From positions 1 through 6,729 of the forward strand of contig JACMKY010000382.1 in NCBI GenBank assembly GCA_014379925.1: a DNA stretch of 6,729 bases, written 5' to 3'. This DNA comes from Cytophagales bacterium (GTDB lineage Bacteria > Bacteroidota > Bacteroidia > Cytophagales > ES-bin-26). Below, one piece after another: positions 6,149 through 6,729 of the stretch (its first letter is position 1; each line of letters begins with the position of its first letter). A model generated the notes under the pieces. That model was given only the letters and a program-made list of their open reading frames with translations. It did no database searches and had not been told where the DNA came from. The translations under genes were made by a program, and so were the position numbers.

Positions 6149-6571
6149 TTATTTACACCTTGACCAAACTTCACTTCTGCCAAAAAGCGATACGCCTACA
6201 AACCCCCGTATGTGGAGACTGTTGGCATTTTTGAGGGTCATTTTGCAGGCGTAAACTTTGCCTTCCCGGGGGTCGTAAATAGAGCCGCCTTCCCAGGTAT
6301 CATCGCCGTCGTACGCAAAATCCCGGAGAATTGCCAGACCCACCACGTCCCGGTCTCTGAATGCCGGGTTAGGATTCTTCTCATCTTTGGTGGAAGCACC
6401 CGTGCCCCAGGTGATTTTACCGTAGTACCTGTTTTCCTGCCGGTAAATAAGCACCCGCGTGTCTTTTTTGGCTGAAAGCCATTCGCCGAGGATGGCATCG
6501 GATTTGTTTTGGGCCAGGGTGGTGGTGGCTGAACCGGCAACCATCGTCAACAGTAAGATAAAATGTTTCAT
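6149..6571 (-). CDS. Secreted DUF2147 domain protein
   Basis: The 140-residue protein starts at ATG 6569-6571. A further in-frame ATG at 6611-6613 would add 14 non-hydrophobic residues before the signal peptide and is unlikely. Residues 1-20 (MKHFILLLTMVAGSATTTLA) form a signal peptide, probably cut before Gln21. The mature part carries the DUF2147 pattern in order: DAILGEWLSAKKD (25-37), a YYGKITW strand, KNPNPAFRDRDVVGLAIL, WEGGSIYDPREGKVYACKM, LHIRGFVGVSLFGRSEVW. This is a small lipocalin-like beta-barrel found exported in many Bacteroidota and Proteobacteria. The biochemical role is not established, and small-ligand or envelope function is speculative. It ends in RCK. It lies 99 bp upstream of the SDR gene on the same strand, but that gene has a possible promoter of its own, so co-transcription is uncertain. 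Confidence 0.93.
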   Translation of the reverse strand: MKHFILLLTMVAGSATTTLAQNKSDAILGEWLSAKKDTRVLIYRQENRYYGKITWGTGASTKDEKNPNPAFRDRDVVGLAILRDFAYDGDDTWEGGSIYDPREGKVYACKMTLKNANSLHIRGFVGVSLFGRSEVWSRCK

Positions 6572-6589
6572 TGATCGCTGTTTTATATT

Positions 6590-6602
6590 TGAACATTGTT
6601 CA
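6590..6602. promoter_or_regulatory. 13-bp perfect palindrome upstream of the DUF2147 gene
   Basis: TGAACA-T-TGTTCA is a perfect 6-1-6 inverted repeat centred 25 bp before the DUF2147 start codon, a suitable position for a dimeric repressor or activator. The neighbouring plus-strand TATATTTG (6584-6591) matches the Bacteroidota -7 box but points away from the minus-strand gene, and no plus-strand gene is visible to its right. Confidence 0.35.
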
Positions 6603-6619
6603 TAATAACACAAAAAAAA

Positions 6620-6729
6620 TTATAATTTTTCCATAATTTTTAAAAACTCGTCGTATGCCTGGTCTACAATAGCCAGCGGGCTCTGCAGGTTAACCCCCTT
6701 GGTTCGGTGCCCGATTTCGAGGCTGCTCA
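6620..6729 (-). CDS. C-terminal end of an unidentified gene, cut by the window edge
   Basis: Read on the minus strand from the right edge, the frame gives SSLEIGHRTKGVNLQSP then LAIVDQAYDEFLKIMEKL and stops at TAA (6620-6622). The 35 residues look like genuine protein: an amphipathic C-terminal helix and good codon use in this frame, while the other minus frames hit stops. I cannot name the family from this piece. The gap to the DUF2147 start is 48 bp, so the two genes could share a transcript, although the palindrome between them suggests separate control. Confidence 0.7.
   Translation of the reverse strand, partial: SSLEIGHRTKGVNLQSPLAIVDQAYDEFLKIMEKL

Noticed and set aside
1..6729. A new multi-gene defence or biosynthetic system
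   Set aside because: The intact genes (acylase, SDR, DUF2147, membrane protein, unknown ORF) lie on different strands, are separated by relics, and share no functional logic that I can support.

Overview
The window looks like chromosomal DNA from a member of the Bacteroidota, most likely of the Cytophagales/Spirosoma type. The reasons are a two-component-regulator-type beta-propeller fragment, a DUF2147 secreted protein, a TATATTTG box matching the Bacteroidota -7 consensus TAnnTTTG, and the lack of clear Shine-Dalgarno sequences before the genes. This placement rests on protein style, not on a search.

Layout: the left edge (1-183, minus) is a piece of a propeller sensor gene. It abuts, with no spacer, a plus-strand J-domain (HPD) protein (to 1079), and both genes appear to lack their N-termini. 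Positions 1080-1268 hold two or three stacked stem-loops and no convincing gene. A large, intact penicillin-acylase-family gene (1269-3698, 809 aa) fills the middle; it is an N-terminal nucleophile hydrolase with its self-cleavage Gly-Ser at residues 274-275.

From 3699 to about 4817 the DNA is a scrap zone. It holds the C-terminal relic of a DUF433 antitoxin whose end overlaps the first codons of a DUF5615/PIN-like toxin, a four-helix membrane protein that has no obvious start codon of its own, and a frameshifted, truncated IS1-family transposase N-terminus. Successive insertion and deletion events seem to have accumulated between two stable genes.

The right part has visibly lower GC. It contains an unrecognised gene (4818 or 4863 to 5237) whose stop codon overlaps that of a convergent classical short-chain dehydrogenase (5234-6049, minus), then a secreted DUF2147 protein (6149-6571, minus), and the C-terminal 35 codons of an unidentified minus-strand gene at the right edge.

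The genes do not form an obvious pathway. I see no CRISPR array, rRNA, tRNA or complete mobile element, and no convincing new multi-gene system. The points most worth a second look are the overlapping toxin-antitoxin scar, the head-to-head junction near 170-186, and the stem-loop cluster at 1115-1229.
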